From NCBI GenBank assembly GCA_022824945.1, contig JAJDYX010000057.1, positions 18,476-82,475 of the forward strand: a stretch of 64,000 nucleotides of DNA, in the 5' to 3' direction. This stretch comes from Candidatus Latescibacterota bacterium (lineage in GTDB: Bacteria; Latescibacterota; UBA2968). The position numbers and the translations under genes are program-made. Shown here piece by piece: positions 8,637 through 18,288 of the stretch. Each line of letters opens with the position of its first letter. Position 1 is the stretch's first letter. The notes under the pieces were generated by a model, which was given only the letters and a program-made list of their open reading frames with translations, was not told the DNA's origin and ran no database searches.

Positions 8637-10610
8637 ATGGGAGGAAATATTAGTAAGATGGCACTTAGGGAGGGAATAGTTGATCGCGATGCACTCGCCG
8701 CGCAGGAAGGTGTGACTGCGCGGTCGATCATTTTGGGTCTGGCTCTCGCGCTACTGGTGATCGGGTGGAATACGTATGTAGAATATATCGCCCACACCGC
8801 GCGTATGAATATCACGCATTTTCCGATAGCGCTGTTTGCGCCTTATGTGGTGTTGACTTTGGGCAATGCACTCGCGCGTCGATGGCATGCCCGATGGGCA
8901 TTGACGAGTACCGAAGTGTGGACGATTCTGGCGATGGGATTGGTGGGGGCTGCTGTTCCCGCCTTTGGGTTGACGAGTTATTTTTTGGGCATGATTTCCA
9001 TTCCCTATTATCTCGCTACGCCAGAGAATCAGTGGGGAAGTTATTTTCACCAATATTTGCCCAACTGGTTGATTCCCTCCAATGAAGGCGGGGCTATGCA
9101 GTGGTTGTTTGAAGGCCTGCCCAGCCCGGATATGCCCATTCCCTGGGGGGTGTGGTTTGTGCCTTTGTTTGGCTGGATGACGTTTATTGCTGCGATTGTC
9201 GTGGGATGTATTTGTCTCGCGGTGATGTTGCGCAAGCAATGGGCAGAGCACGAGCGATTGGCATATCCTATTTTGCATCCGGCAGGCGATCTGGCTGAGG
9301 CAGAGCACAGAGTCCCCCTTTTGACGAATAAGTTCTTCCTATTTGGCGCGGCCATTCCTTTTCTCATTCTGTCCTGGAATATCATCAGTTATTTTTCACC
9401 CGGTTTTCCGGTTATCAGCCTGGGACCGGGGTGGATGCCCATGGGGGTGTATTTTCCACGCATTCACGTGCGGTTTAATTTTTATACTGTGGGTTTTGCC
9501 TATTTTGCCAACCTGGATGTGCTGTTTTCCATCTGGGTATTTTATTTGTTTTATTGTGTGCAGGCTATGTTTTACAGGCGTGTGGGAATTAACCTGAGCA
9601 ATAAAGGCAGCGCTGCAGATGCGACGACCTCGCTACAAGCAGGGGGCGCGTTTGTGGCGATGGTTTTATTCGGATTGTGGATGGCGAGGTTCCACATTCG
9701 CGATGTGTTTGTAAAAGCGTTTCGCGGAGGGCGGCAGATCGATGATTCAGATGAGATGCTTTCATATCGCGCGTGTGCGTTTGGCCTGATTTTTAGTCTG
9801 ATTTTTCTGATTTTCTGGTTTCAGGCTGTGGGTATTAGCTGGGCTGTTGCGATTGCTCTTACGCTGGGTATTTTTATTACTTATCTGGGCACGGCACGGG
9901 TGATTGCCGAGACGGGCGTTATTTATTTTAGCATGCCGATGACGCCCAATGGTCTCTTGCCTTTTATTTTTGGACCCAAATCATTTGATGCTTCAACGCT
10001 GACGGCATTGCGCCTGGTTGATTCGGTGCGCTCACAGAGCAAAGCGATGTTTATGCCCCCGCTCGTGCATGCGGCACGCATTGCGGATATGGCGGGAAGA
10101 AATAAGAAGTTGCTGGTTGTGGGCATTGGACTGACGCTCGTAATTGGTATTGGTGCTGCAATTGCCTATTCGCTTTATCTGGGTTATTTGCACGGAGCGT
10201 ATAATTTTAACGATTTTCCATTCACGCGCTATCCGCCGAGAACCTACGATGGGCTGGTCAAAGCACTGAAGGGCGAAGAAAAATGGGAGAGTGAGCGCCC
10301 CCTGTTTTTGCTGTTGGGCGTTGGCATTTTTGCCGCGGTGAGTCTGATGCGCTACCGCTTTACCTGGTGGCCCCTTACGCCCATTGGCATGGTTGTGCCG
10401 CTGACGCATGCCGTTCATTCAGTTTTTTCCGTTTTTATGGCATGGGGTATCAAATCGATCATTTTACGCATAGGCGGCGTGGATCTCTATCGGCGTTTGC
10501 GTCCCTTATTTTTGGGGTTGCTCGTAGGCCATGCTCTGGGCGTGCTTCTGTCGTTTTTTGTCGATCAGATATGGTTTCCAGGGCAGGGCCATCGCACGCA
10601 TTCGTGGTGA
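8637..10610 (+). CDS. Large polytopic membrane protein (DUF6785/DUF6784-like)
   Basis: 657-residue integral membrane protein with about 14 hydrophobic segments, function unknown. Sequence character (multiple WGVWFVPLFGWM-type segments, RVIAETGVIYFSMP, a final GLLVGHALGVLL segment) matches the large DUF6785/6784 family common in Latescibacteria, Poribacteria and Planctomycetes; the family resembles oligopeptide-type transporters. Start choice is open: ATG 8637 has only a weak site upstream, while ATG 8658 has GGGAGG 13 bp upstream. The next gene, prmA, begins 5 bp after the stop, so they are probably cotranscribed. Confidence 0.65.
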   Translation: MGGNISKMALREGIVDRDALAAQEGVTARSIILGLALALLVIGWNTYVEYIAHTARMNITHFPIALFAPYVVLTLGNALARRWHARWALTSTEVWTILAMGLVGAAVPAFGLTSYFLGMISIPYYLATPENQWGSYFHQYLPNWLIPSNEGGAMQWLFEGLPSPDMPIPWGVWFVPLFGWMTFIAAIVVGCICLAVMLRKQWAEHERLAYPILHPAGDLAEAEHRVPLLTNKFFLFGAAIPFLILSWNIISYFSPGFPVISLGPGWMPMGVYFPRIHVRFNFYTVGFAYFANLDVLFSIWVFYLFYCVQAMFYRRVGINLSNKGSAADATTSLQAGGAFVAMVLFGLWMARFHIRDVFVKAFRGGRQIDDSDEMLSYRACAFGLIFSLIFLIFWFQAVGISWAVAIALTLGIFITYLGTARVIAETGVIYFSMPMTPNGLLPFIFGPKSFDASTLTALRLVDSVRSQSKAMFMPPLVHAARIADMAGRNKKLLVVGIGLTLVIGIGAAIAYSLYLGYLHGAYNFNDFPFTRYPPRTYDGLVKALKGEEKWESERPLFLLLGVGIFAAVSLMRYRFTWWPLTPIGMVVPLTHAVHSVFSVFMAWGIKSIILRIGGVDLYRRLRPLFLGLLVGHALGVLLSFFVDQIWFPGQGHRTHSW

Positions 10611-10614
10611 GAAA

Positions 10615-11442
10615 GTGAATACCTATTTTCAAGTATCTGTGGTACTGCCACAGGCAAAGGTTGAAATCGCGTCTGTCCAGTTATTTGAGTTGGGTTGTTG
10701 TGGGGTGGTGGAAGAGGATATAAGCGATGGGGTTCGTTTAACGGCGTATTTTGAGGCGGTGCAAAATAAAGCGGAGATAGAACAGGCTCTCGTGCCTTAT
10801 GAGTGCCGCTTTGAACAGGTGCCCGATACGGATTGGGCACTGGCGTGGCGTTCTTTTTTTCAGCCTGTTTATCCCACTCCTCGCATGGCTATTTGCCCAC
10901 CGTGGGACAGGGTTCCCGATCCCCCGGGCGGTTTTACAATCGCGATTGATCCCCAAATGGCGTTTGGCACAGGGCATCATGAGACAACACGTCTGGCACT
11001 TTTGGGCCTGGAGAAGAAGATAATGTCAGGGGATCGGGTGCTGGATGTTGGTACGGGATCGGGGATTTTGAGCATTGCGGCTGTGAAGTTGGGGGCGTCT
11101 GAAGTAATGGCTGTGGATATCGAGGCGGATGCGATTGAGAATGCCCGGGCTAACTGTATTTTGAATGGTGTGGATACAAAGGTGGTTTTAGGGCAGTATT
11201 CTGTCGATAGGGTATCGGGAGTTTTTGATGTGGGGGTTGCAAATATTATCAGCAGTATTTTATTGCCTATAATTCCAGAACTGGCAAAGCGACTGCATCC
11301 CGAAGGATACGCGATTTTAGGGGGTATTTTGGACCGCGAGCGCGAGGCATTTTGCACGGTGCTGGACAGGGCCGATCTGGTGCTTGATGAGATGATAGAA
11401 GAGGGCGAATGGTTGTGTGCGATTGCGCGCAAATCCCGATAG
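10615..11442 (+). CDS. prmA: Ribosomal protein L11 methyltransferase
   Basis: SAM-dependent methyltransferase that modifies ribosomal protein L11. 275 residues from GTG 10615, close to the family length; an upstream in-frame ATG at 10531 lies inside the preceding gene and is rejected. The N-terminal substrate-recognition domain is followed by FGTGHHETTRL (the conserved GTGxHxTT of PrmA), the SAM motif DVGTGSGILSI near residue 146, and the acidic VDIEADAI. The VANI segment near 208 matches the family's VANI motif. It is followed at 8 bp by the GIY-YIG gene, so the two are likely translated from one message. Confidence 0.88.
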   Translation: MNTYFQVSVVLPQAKVEIASVQLFELGCCGVVEEDISDGVRLTAYFEAVQNKAEIEQALVPYECRFEQVPDTDWALAWRSFFQPVYPTPRMAICPPWDRVPDPPGGFTIAIDPQMAFGTGHHETTRLALLGLEKKIMSGDRVLDVGTGSGILSIAAVKLGASEVMAVDIEADAIENARANCILNGVDTKVVLGQYSVDRVSGVFDVGVANIISSILLPIIPELAKRLHPEGYAILGGILDREREAFCTVLDRADLVLDEMIEEGEWLCAIARKSR

Positions 11443-11450
11443 GATAAACT

Positions 11451-12842
11451 GTGGACCAAACTGTTAAGGATCGCATCTACGCTTTTTTAGAACAGCGCGA
11501 TACGGGTGTACACGCAGAGGTGCTGGCTTCTGAGGCACTGGGGTTACACGGCGCACGCGGTCCTATAGCCGATAAAGTGGTGCGTGCAGCTATTGATGAT
11601 GATCCTCGATTTGTATGTGATAACAGTGGTATATGGTACTTAAGACCTCCTGGACAGGGTAAGACTCTGCGGGAGGTTTCTTTTTTTTGTTTCGGAGTGG
11701 TCGTATCTGCAGATGCTGAAGTTTATGAACTTGCAGGGCGCAAGGTGCAGATGGGAGGACGCGAGACGCTGTTTCCCGCAGTCCGGGTTCGCATGGATGA
11801 GCGGGAGGAAAGTTTGGATTCTTATGCCGAGGGAATGAGAGATGCGATTCCTGTGGGATTTCAGTGGTCCAGGATGCGGAGAGATTTGAATAGGCTGAGT
11901 CGTCTGGTGATGGGCAGAGGGATTGTGGATTCCGGGATTTGTCTGTTTCGTTTGGGGCGGCATTTTTGTCCCGATGTGAGGTTGCATTCTGTCGAGGATC
12001 TGGCTTCTGCTATGGGGCTGTCTTTTGTGTCGGATCGCGGGGCTGAAGGAGAGGCGAGTTTGCAGGCCGATATTTTGTTGGATCTTTTGGAACGGTGTGA
12101 AGAGGAGGATCTCAATACTATTGAGGCAGTGACTGCCGCGCTGTACCCGGATCCCGTTCCAATACATTTTGATGCGTATGCTTTTGATGAGGTATTTTTG
12201 AGCGCGTTGCCTGAGTTGCCGGGGGTTTATATTATGAGGGATCGCGAGGGCGGCGTGATTTATGTGGGCAAGGCGGTGAATTTGCGGAGGCGCGTGGGCA
12301 GTTATTTTGCCAGAAGATCGGAGCGACCAAAAAAGACGCAGCAGATTTTAGATCGGATATGGTCCATGGAGGTCGAGACGGTGGGGTCTGAGCTTGAGGC
12401 CCTTTTGCTCGAGGCAAAACTGATCGCGCTGTGCCAGCCAGAGTTTAATACGCAATTCGATGTACACAAGCGCGATACGGAATTGGGTACGCTCAAAAAT
12501 GTGGTGCTGGTTTTGCCATCGGCTGAGTTGGAATGCGTTGAGTTGTTCTGTGTTGTGGATAGCACGTCTTTTGCCCAGGTGCGTGCGCGCAAAGATCTAT
12601 GCGATTGGGAGGCGGTGGAACAGGCGCTGCACGAGTTCTACTTTCTTGAGGAATGGGAATCAGATCTCGAAATAGGTGCTCCTTTTGAAATTTTGAAAAG
12701 CTGGATGGTCGCAAAACGCGATGCGATAAATTGGGTGGATATGGATCGCTCGGGTAGCCCCGATGATGCGATGCGAATTGTGCGCGAGTACGTGCAACAA
12801 TGCGAGGATGAGGATTGGGAGAAAATTTCCTGGCGGGTGTAG
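11451..12842 (+). CDS. GIY-YIG nuclease-domain protein with degenerate DnaQ-like domain
   Basis: 463 residues from GTG 11451. Residues about 1-65 look like a winged helix. Residues about 70-210 follow the layout of a DnaQ/DEDD exonuclease, including the C-terminal HSVEDLASAMGL and QADILLDLLERC helices, but the expected DxE motif at the first strand is replaced (FFCFGVVVSADAEVYEL), so exonuclease activity is probably lost. Residues about 254-335 form a UvrC/Cho-type GIY-YIG domain: LPGVYIMRD, VIYVGKAVNLRRRVGSYF, and the catalytic Glu in LLLEAKLIAL. DnaQ-GIY-YIG fusions are known in bacteria and are linked to Cho-like excision repair. The winged helix and dead exonuclease suggest a DNA-binding scaffold for the nuclease. 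The C-terminal 120 residues are unassigned. Confidence 0.75.
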   Translation: MDQTVKDRIYAFLEQRDTGVHAEVLASEALGLHGARGPIADKVVRAAIDDDPRFVCDNSGIWYLRPPGQGKTLREVSFFCFGVVVSADAEVYELAGRKVQMGGRETLFPAVRVRMDEREESLDSYAEGMRDAIPVGFQWSRMRRDLNRLSRLVMGRGIVDSGICLFRLGRHFCPDVRLHSVEDLASAMGLSFVSDRGAEGEASLQADILLDLLERCEEEDLNTIEAVTAALYPDPVPIHFDAYAFDEVFLSALPELPGVYIMRDREGGVIYVGKAVNLRRRVGSYFARRSERPKKTQQILDRIWSMEVETVGSELEALLLEAKLIALCQPEFNTQFDVHKRDTELGTLKNVVLVLPSAELECVELFCVVDSTSFAQVRARKDLCDWEAVEQALHEFYFLEEWESDLEIGAPFEILKSWMVAKRDAINWVDMDRSGSPDDAMRIVREYVQQCEDEDWEKISWRV

Positions 12843-12878
12843 CGGCTTATCCGCCTTAGTAATTTTTTAGATGGAATT

Positions 12879-14831
12879 ATGGATTTACAATTTGTACAAA
12901 ACTTGTTCCGTGGTGGGGCTCACAGGATAGGGATAGCGACGATATTGTTCTTTGTATTTTCGAGTCTTGCCCATAGCAAAACGCAAGACGAACTGCTCGC
13001 CGAGAAATTTTCTCCCATTTTGATTTTGGCAGAAGAACCAGAGAACCCAGGTCGCAGAGTAATATTTCCCGAACCCGTAGAAATCATGGGCGCGAAATCC
13101 GCTGCTAACCTCTGGTTTTCAGTGAAAGTCTATGGCCGAACAACGGAAGGGAAATACGGTCAAGGGGATATTGGAAATTACAAATATTCAGATGTAATAA
13201 AAGCGTTTCCCAAATTCAATTCGCTTCCCAAAGTCGATTTTTCAAAAAATGAATTTGCTTTTTTACCCAAAGAGTTCATTTATCGAGATACGATATTGTT
13301 AGACGTCTTAAAAGTGTTAGAAGCCCGTTCTGTCCAGGCAGGTCCTGTACAGGTAGCAATCCAAATAGATCCCATAGAGGAAGGTTCTGCAAAGATAAGT
13401 TCTATAGAGATATCAGAAATAGCACAGGTAGATTCGGCTCTTTTTTTCGATCCACATTTTGACTATCCGGGCAATAAGGAAAAAGGCGATGATGAGGAAA
13501 ACTGGTATCACTATTATGAAAGTACTACTCACCCTCGCGCTGGAATGCATTTTAAGAATACTGCATACGTGCATATTTTTCAGATTGAGAGCAACGTTCC
13601 CGCATATCAGGACAAATTTACAATACGGTATTATTACTTTTATCCTTTTAATGATTGGAAAAACAACCACGAAGGGGATTGGCCGTTCATTGACGTCATT
13701 ATAACAGACCGCGATACCGCTAAGGCGGAGCTTTTTGGCGTGAACTACTCGTTTCACGGTGACGGGTTAAGTTATACGAAAAAAGGCGGCAGAAAATTCA
13801 ATCCTCAGAAAGAATTTGCACCCGCCGAAGGTGGCACGCATCCCGTGGTCTATATCGGGGCGGGGTCTCATGGCAGTTTTCCAACCGGCGGTGATTATCC
13901 CCGACGAATATGGTTCATTGATCTTACGGAACATCTGACTCACCATGGGATTGTCTTGAGTACCGAGATTGATGAAAACACAAATCCCGATCTCGCACAG
14001 TATTATGATTTGGTGCTTTTGCCCACGCCCGATAGAGAAGACGCCCATAATATGGGGTTGTTAGCAGACATGAGTTGGTTGGGGGCCGAAGTAAGATGGG
14101 GCGAACTCGAAGTGGATTCGCCTTTGGATTGGCTACCGATAACTGCGATTGTCCAAAATAAATCTCCCGAGGGACCGTTTCACAAAAGCAACTGGAATAA
14201 ATTTGAAACCGGCAGTTATGACAGTAAAAAGATTCCTCATACCGAGTTTCACCACTTCCCCATTCTTCAAGCGGTTACCTGGCGAGATACCATTGACCTC
14301 ATGGGTGATATTGTGGTGTATCCTGGCGCGACCTTGACGATTGAGGCGGGAACGCTGATCCGCGCGTATCCCAATCGAGATATTCACGATATTGCAGATC
14401 CTGTGCGAGTCGATATTGTGAACTACGGGACAATAAATGCCGATGCGTCAGGAGGGCAGCAAATCGCATTTGAAGGTCAAATAACTGAGCATGCATCTCA
14501 ACCGAAAGCTGGCGATTGGTATGGCATCCGCAATTACGGCACCGTGATCTTGAAGAATTGTAAAATTCAACATTCTGTGGTCAGTCTGGAGGGAAATGGC
14601 ATCGAGATACTGGATAATGTGATATTGGTGAACAACACGAAGAATAATACGCCTCTTGTCCAGTGCGATTTTAATAGCGATGGAGCGGTGAATTTTGACG
14701 ACTTTTTGTTATTTGCTGCGGTTTATGGGAAAAGTTTATCAGACGAAGGCTTTGACGACCGCATGGACTTGAATGAGGATGGCAATATTAATTTTTCCGA
14801 TTTCCTCATCTTTGTTAGCTGCTATCCCTGA
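12879..14831 (+). CDS. Exported Vps62-like protein with beta-helix segment and dockerin-like tail
   Basis: 650-residue exported protein. Signal peptide about 1-33 (ends FFVFSSLAHS). Residues about 190-370 carry the Vps62/DUF946-type pattern: YYYFYPFNDWKNNHEGDWPF, the FHGD segment, and HPVVYIGAGSHGSFP. From about 470 to 590 short repeating strands (GDIVVYPGATLTIEAGTL, NYGTVILKNCKI) suggest a small right-handed beta helix. The end has two EF-hand loops, DFNSDGAVNFDDF and DLNEDGNINFSDF, as in dockerin type I or the related cell-surface calcium modules. The function of the core domain in bacteria is unknown. It is separated from the GIY-YIG gene by 36 bp containing a small GCGG/CCGC hairpin and T-run, a weak terminator. 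Confidence 0.65.
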   Translation: MDLQFVQNLFRGGAHRIGIATILFFVFSSLAHSKTQDELLAEKFSPILILAEEPENPGRRVIFPEPVEIMGAKSAANLWFSVKVYGRTTEGKYGQGDIGNYKYSDVIKAFPKFNSLPKVDFSKNEFAFLPKEFIYRDTILLDVLKVLEARSVQAGPVQVAIQIDPIEEGSAKISSIEISEIAQVDSALFFDPHFDYPGNKEKGDDEENWYHYYESTTHPRAGMHFKNTAYVHIFQIESNVPAYQDKFTIRYYYFYPFNDWKNNHEGDWPFIDVIITDRDTAKAELFGVNYSFHGDGLSYTKKGGRKFNPQKEFAPAEGGTHPVVYIGAGSHGSFPTGGDYPRRIWFIDLTEHLTHHGIVLSTEIDENTNPDLAQYYDLVLLPTPDREDAHNMGLLADMSWLGAEVRWGELEVDSPLDWLPITAIVQNKSPEGPFHKSNWNKFETGSYDSKKIPHTEFHHFPILQAVTWRDTIDLMGDIVVYPGATLTIEAGTLIRAYPNRDIHDIADPVRVDIVNYGTINADASGGQQIAFEGQITEHASQPKAGDWYGIRNYGTVILKNCKIQHSVVSLEGNGIEILDNVILVNNTKNNTPLVQCDFNSDGAVNFDDFLLFAAVYGKSLSDEGFDDRMDLNEDGNINFSDFLIFVSCYP

Positions 14832-14847
14832 GACCGATCTTTAGCCT

Positions 14848-15918
14848 CTACTTTCCCAAAGACTTTAGCCCGTGTCCCGTGAGGGGGGCGACGACGATTT
14901 CGTCTCTTTGAGATGGGTATTTCACAAATGCTGCAATGGCTGTGGCCGAAGTGGGTTCGATGTAAAAACCCATTTCGGCCATTATTTTTTGGGCGTTTCG
15001 CGTTTCGTCGTCGTCAACGGTTAGGATGTCGCCCCCTGTTTTATCAATGCACTGGACGATCTGCGCTGCGCGGGCGGGTTCTGCAATGGCGATGCCTTCG
15101 GCGATGGTCGCTGAGGGTTCGTCCGTCCAGGTGGGCATAAGCGGGGCGCAATGGGCGGATTGCACGGCGATGAGTTTGGGCAGGTGGGTGATCAAATTCT
15201 GTTTGAGAAGGTCTGTGAATCCGATGTAAGCCCCAATCAGCAGCGTTCCATTTCCCGTTGGTATGATGAGTGTGTCTGGCGCGTTGAAATGGCGTTGTTC
15301 CCAGATTTCATAGGCATAAGTTTTGGTGCCGTGAAAGAAAAAGGGATTCCAGACATGGCTTGCATAAAAGTGTTTTCGCGCTGCGTCTTGAACCGCATAT
15401 GCGGTATCCTCCCGCGATCCTGAGATTTTGTACAGGGTTGCGCCATAGCTCTGGATTTGCGCGAGTTTTGCCGCTGAGGTGCTGTCGGGAACGTAGATGT
15501 CGCAGGCAATTTCCGCACGCGCTGCATAGGCGGCGACAGCTGCGCCCGCATTGCCCGACGAATCTTCGACCATGTGGTGAACGCCAAGTGCTTTTGCCTG
15601 GCTGATCAAAACGGTTGCGCCGCGGTCTTTGTACGATCCGGAAGGAAACAGGTGGTCCTGTTTGACGAGGAGGGATTTGCCGGCGATGGTTACGGGTGTT
15701 AGTGGTGTGAACCCTTCGTCAAGGGTGACGATATGGGCGTCGTCTTCGATGGGAATAGCTTCTCGGTAGCGCCACAGGGTGGGCGGTCGGTGGGGAAGTG
15801 CGTCAACGCAAAGTTCGGCTTCAAAGTGGAGGTCAAAGAGACCTCCGCAGGTGCAGCGCCACTGCAAGGTGTTGGGGGTGCGGGTTTTTCCACAGCTTTG
15901 GCATAGTAAGTGGGGCAT
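14848..15918 (-). CDS. thrC: Threonine synthase-like PLP enzyme
   Basis: 356 residues, fold-type II PLP enzyme. An N-terminal zinc ribbon is visible (CQSCGKT then WRCTCGG, residues about 6-26), typical of the threonine synthase class with this extension. The PLP Lys lies in PSGSYKDRGA near residue 97, and the phosphate/cofactor segment is EDSSGNAGAAVAAYAA. Known role: O-phosphohomoserine to threonine. Related enzymes act on other amino-acid substrates, and the neighbours (two peptidases of families M55 and M81) leave room for a catabolic role. It starts 1 bp after the M81 gene stop, so translation is probably coupled. Confidence 0.75.
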   Translation of the reverse strand: MPHLLCQSCGKTRTPNTLQWRCTCGGLFDLHFEAELCVDALPHRPPTLWRYREAIPIEDDAHIVTLDEGFTPLTPVTIAGKSLLVKQDHLFPSGSYKDRGATVLISQAKALGVHHMVEDSSGNAGAAVAAYAARAEIACDIYVPDSTSAAKLAQIQSYGATLYKISGSREDTAYAVQDAARKHFYASHVWNPFFFHGTKTYAYEIWEQRHFNAPDTLIIPTGNGTLLIGAYIGFTDLLKQNLITHLPKLIAVQSAHCAPLMPTWTDEPSATIAEGIAIAEPARAAQIVQCIDKTGGDILTVDDDETRNAQKIMAEMGFYIEPTSATAIAAFVKYPSQRDEIVVAPLTGHGLKSLGK

Positions 15919-15919
15919 A

Positions 15920-17386
15920 CTATCCGTCTATTTCTCGTGGCGGTTGTACGCCATCGTCCAGTGGAAATATAGGGCGTTGACATTCGGTATAGGGCAGGGA
16001 TTTTAAGTTGGCACTGGTGGAGCCGGGTGCGTCAACGGGCACGATTCGGGCGGCAATTTCTTCGAAGTGAACCCGAAAGCCGTTGGGTGATTTGCACACG
16101 ACCAGGTCAAAGTCTCGCGGGTCGAGGCCGCGCGCTTCAAAGACTTTGCGGTCCATGATGCTTACCGGGCGCGTGGTCGCCATGATGCTGTAAGTCCCGG
16201 CCTGGAGAACAGCCGTGTTGCCCGCATGTCCGGATGTGCCCGTGCCTGTGATATATGCTCCATCGGTGAGCAGTTGGACATAGACTTCGCATTCGAGGGG
16301 GGAAAAACGCGTTTTGTCAATGGCGCCGCCAATGGGAATGGTTATGGTGGCACCCACACCTGCGCTAAAGGCTGCTTCAACAGCGGGAGGATCGACTATG
16401 GGCAGGAGTGCGCGGCCCTGGTAGTTGTGTTCAAACAGGCCCTTGAGAATGGCGTTGCTATCGCCAGATGCGCCCGAGGATGTGGCATCGGCAGCGTCGG
16501 AAAATACAGTGAGACCCTGAATTTCTTCAGATAGGCGAATGGCGTCTGGAATCGCGGTGAGTGGTGCGGTGAAATGGTCGCGATTGTCCCACATGTATTG
16601 GGCGATGCGTTTGGCTTCGCGTTGTGCGCGTTCGGGATCATTGTCGGTAAAGACAATGACATTGGAGCGCAAGTCGGGTACATCGGTGAAGGGGTTGCCG
16701 ATATAGACACCGCTACCCAGGCCCCCTTCGGAATTTTCTATTTCCTGACACCAGCGAATGGCCTGACCAAATCGTCCGGTTTTGGTGATGAGTTCGTCGC
16801 CTCGCACGAGCATGGGTAATCGGATATGCGCGACGGTGGGTTTGACATTGCCATTGAGAAGGGCGAGCAGGTTGCGCGCGCCTCGTTGCCCAGTTTCGTA
16901 CATGTCGATATGCGGGTACGTGTGGAAGGGAACCATAATGTCGGATTGCGCGATGAGGCGGTCGGTGATGATGCCGTGCAGGTCATAGGTGGTGACAATG
17001 GGTACATTACCGAGGATATTGCGGATTTCGGTCAGGACATGTCCTTCGGGATCGACTTCGGTTTCGCCAGCCATTGCGCCGTGAAGGACCATGAGCATTC
17101 CGTCTGCGGGTGCGTTGTTGCGAATGCCTGTGAGCAGTTCGTCCATGAGCCTGTTGAGGTCCGCGTCGGCGACTGGCCCACCGGATACAGATGATGCTGA
17201 ATAGATGGGTACGAGGTCGATGTCTTCGCGTTCTGCAAAGATGTCGAGCGCGCCAGCGATTTCGGTATTGCTACCCTGCAGTGTGAGGAGTTCATCGCCG
17301 AACATTACGTCGAACATATCGTAGGGCGTGCGCGCCGGGTTAAAGCTGGAGGTTTCTTGTTTGAAGGCCGCGAGTAGAATTTTCAT
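15920..17386 (-). CDS. M81-family (MlrC-like) metallopeptidase
   Basis: 488 residues from ATG 17386, chosen because AGGAG lies just upstream; an in-frame ATG at 17407 has no site. The MlrC N-terminal domain is clear: KQETSSFNPARTPYDMF, VLHGAMAGETEVDPEG, ATYDLHG-type metal-site segment (TTYDLHGIITDRL) and PFHTYPHIDMYETGQRGA. Family members hydrolyse small linear peptides; MlrC of Sphingomonas acts on linearised microcystin. The C-terminal MlrC domain follows from about residue 290 (FSDAADATSSGASGDSNAIL). It is the middle gene of an M55-M81-threonine synthase operon, suggesting peptide or D-amino-acid degradation. Confidence 0.85.
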   Translation of the reverse strand: MKILLAAFKQETSSFNPARTPYDMFDVMFGDELLTLQGSNTEIAGALDIFAEREDIDLVPIYSASSVSGGPVADADLNRLMDELLTGIRNNAPADGMLMVLHGAMAGETEVDPEGHVLTEIRNILGNVPIVTTYDLHGIITDRLIAQSDIMVPFHTYPHIDMYETGQRGARNLLALLNGNVKPTVAHIRLPMLVRGDELITKTGRFGQAIRWCQEIENSEGGLGSGVYIGNPFTDVPDLRSNVIVFTDNDPERAQREAKRIAQYMWDNRDHFTAPLTAIPDAIRLSEEIQGLTVFSDAADATSSGASGDSNAILKGLFEHNYQGRALLPIVDPPAVEAAFSAGVGATITIPIGGAIDKTRFSPLECEVYVQLLTDGAYITGTGTSGHAGNTAVLQAGTYSIMATTRPVSIMDRKVFEARGLDPRDFDLVVCKSPNGFRVHFEEIAARIVPVDAPGSTSANLKSLPYTECQRPIFPLDDGVQPPREIDG

Positions 17387-17411
17387 TTTTTCTCCTGTGC
17401 TTTGCATATTC

Positions 17412-18194
17412 TCAATAATAATCCTGGATGGATTGCAGTGTTCGCCTCACGGTATAGGGATCAACGCGCTCTGCGCCGGAGAATCCGCGACTGGCCAATT
17501 GCGCGGCTTCGAGCCGTTTGTAGCGCACTTCCATGGTGAGTGGCGATGAGAATGCAAAGGGTTTTATGGCATTGCGTTTTGTTACGGCGTTTTGGATCGT
17601 TTCATAGATCTCATTGACTACCCGTTTGGGGTGTTTGCTCACCGCACAATTCCATCCCATCCCCTGCTTGGTTGTGACTGTGACAACGCCTGGGAAAAAA
17701 CACTCGGCTTCCGCGGTTCCCTTATCGTCACTTGAGGCGAAAATAACTGGTACCCCTCGCTCTCCCGCAACGGCCGCGTCTATGGCCATCTCTCCCACTT
17801 CTCGTCCGTTGATCTTGATCCATTGATACGTCGCCGAACTAAAGGTATGACACATCACGCCGTCAACTGTATTGTCCATGGCGTGATAACCGACCAGCGC
17901 TACGCCATCAAATGATTCATCCATGCCGGGAAATCGGTGTTCAAATCCCACGCCGAGCGCGATATCGCATCGCTCGTCCAGGAGATCGTAATTCAGGTTC
18001 AAGCTCCCGTTGTGATTATCCCATACAATTACCTGTTCCGCACCGGCTGCAAATAATCCGCGGACAGCCGCATCCGCTTCTCGCGTGGCCTGTAATTTGG
18101 CGAACTCCAAATTTCGGGAAGAGTTCAGGGATGCACCAGGTGATCCCACGCCACAGGCGACGCCTTCGCAATCGACAGCGACGACAAATTTCAT
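17412..18194 (-). CDS. M55-family D-aminopeptidase (DppA-like)
   Basis: 260 residues from ATG 18194, with AGGAGG immediately upstream on the minus strand. DppA-type zinc sites are visible: VDCEGVACG (Asp8 and Glu10), WDNHNGSLNL, VGYHAM and NGREVGEMAIDA. DppA of Bacillus subtilis releases D-Ala from D-amino-acid peptides. Normal family length. It is the first gene of the minus-strand operon with M81 and threonine synthase genes (25 bp to the next). The divergent tRNA-Thr promoter shares the upstream region. Confidence 0.85.
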   Translation of the reverse strand: MKFVVAVDCEGVACGVGSPGASLNSSRNLEFAKLQATREADAAVRGLFAAGAEQVIVWDNHNGSLNLNYDLLDERCDIALGVGFEHRFPGMDESFDGVALVGYHAMDNTVDGVMCHTFSSATYQWIKINGREVGEMAIDAAVAGERGVPVIFASSDDKGTAEAECFFPGVVTVTTKQGMGWNCAVSKHPKRVVNEIYETIQNAVTKRNAIKPFAFSSPLTMEVRYKRLEAAQLASRGFSGAERVDPYTVRRTLQSIQDYY

Positions 18195-18221
18195 TGGTAC
18201 CTCCTCTTTTTTTGTTCCCAC

Positions 18222-18250
18222 TTGACAGTTTTTAATGCTTTGTGTATTTT
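18222..18250 (+). promoter_or_regulatory. Sigma70-type promoter for tRNA-Thr
   Basis: TTGACA at 18222-18227, 17-bp spacer, TATTTT at 18245-18250. The tRNA starts about 32 bp after the expected start site. The MntA-HepT genes further down may be read from the same promoter. Confidence 0.7.
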
Positions 18251-18288
18251 TCGCATGGAACGAGAACAGTAATTTTTTATATCTTAGA

